The notes under the pieces: model-generated
What the model was told of the DNA's origin: nothing
The model's database searches: none
What the model saw: only the letters and a program-made list of their open reading frames with translations
Translations under genes and position numbers: made by a program
In this document: positions 8,167 to 8,198 of the stretch, in pieces
How positions within the stretch are numbered: the first letter of the stretch is position 1
Layout of the letters: each line of letters starts with the position of its first letter
Assembly (NCBI GenBank): GCA_023422975.1
Contig: JAFAGF010000085.1
Span: forward strand, 1 to 8,198
Origin: Pseudomonadota bacterium
Lineage (GTDB): Bacteria > Pseudomonadota > Gammaproteobacteria > Burkholderiales > Burkholderiaceae_C
Length of the DNA: 8,198 nucleotides
Direction: 5' to 3'

Positions 8167-8198
8167 GGAGGCACATCAAGAACTGTGCATCTGCGCAG

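Noticed and set aside
1..8198. CRISPR array, tRNA/rRNA genes, insertion sequence, prophage or defence island
   Set aside because: No regularly spaced repeats, cloverleaf or rRNA segments, transposase or phage proteins are seen. All long coding regions are housekeeping or repair type.

Overview
The window looks like ordinary chromosomal DNA from a GC-rich betaproteobacterium. Codon usage, the style of the J-like protein and the palindromic repeat family all suggest Burkholderiales, probably Comamonadaceae (Rhodoferax/Acidovorax type). That assignment is inference from the sequence; no marker gene is present.

Layout. Positions 1-1694 (minus strand) hold nearly all of an FAD-dependent dehydrogenase of the COG2509 type, cut by the left edge just before its C-terminus. 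A 227-bp divergent intergenic region (1695-1921) follows; it carries weak promoter candidates for both directions and a ~60-bp repeat element (1791-1850). A plus-strand gene (1922-3031) encodes a charged, coiled-coil-rich protein with a J-like HPD segment. It converges on a DNA-repair operon read from the minus strand: sbcD (7770-6535), then sbcC (6538-3089), sharing an ATGA overlap. A small unrecognised gene of 84 codons (8099-7845) lies just upstream of sbcD on the same strand and may be cotranscribed with it. The last ~100 bases hold a possible promoter for that small gene and perhaps the start region of a divergent gene outside the window.

How the genes work together. SbcD (Mre11-type nuclease) and SbcC (Rad50-type ABC ATPase with a zinc hook) form one complex that cuts DNA hairpins and processes ends. 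The other genes show no evident functional link to it.

No new multi-gene system is visible. The most interesting structure is a ~60-bp palindromic element present twice. One copy is in the divergent intergenic region. The second, in opposite orientation, lies in frame within the sbcC coiled-coil coding sequence and encodes about 20 residues of unusual, aromatic-rich composition. A second point of interest is a perfect 9-bp inverted repeat whose downstream arm contains the sbcD start codon.
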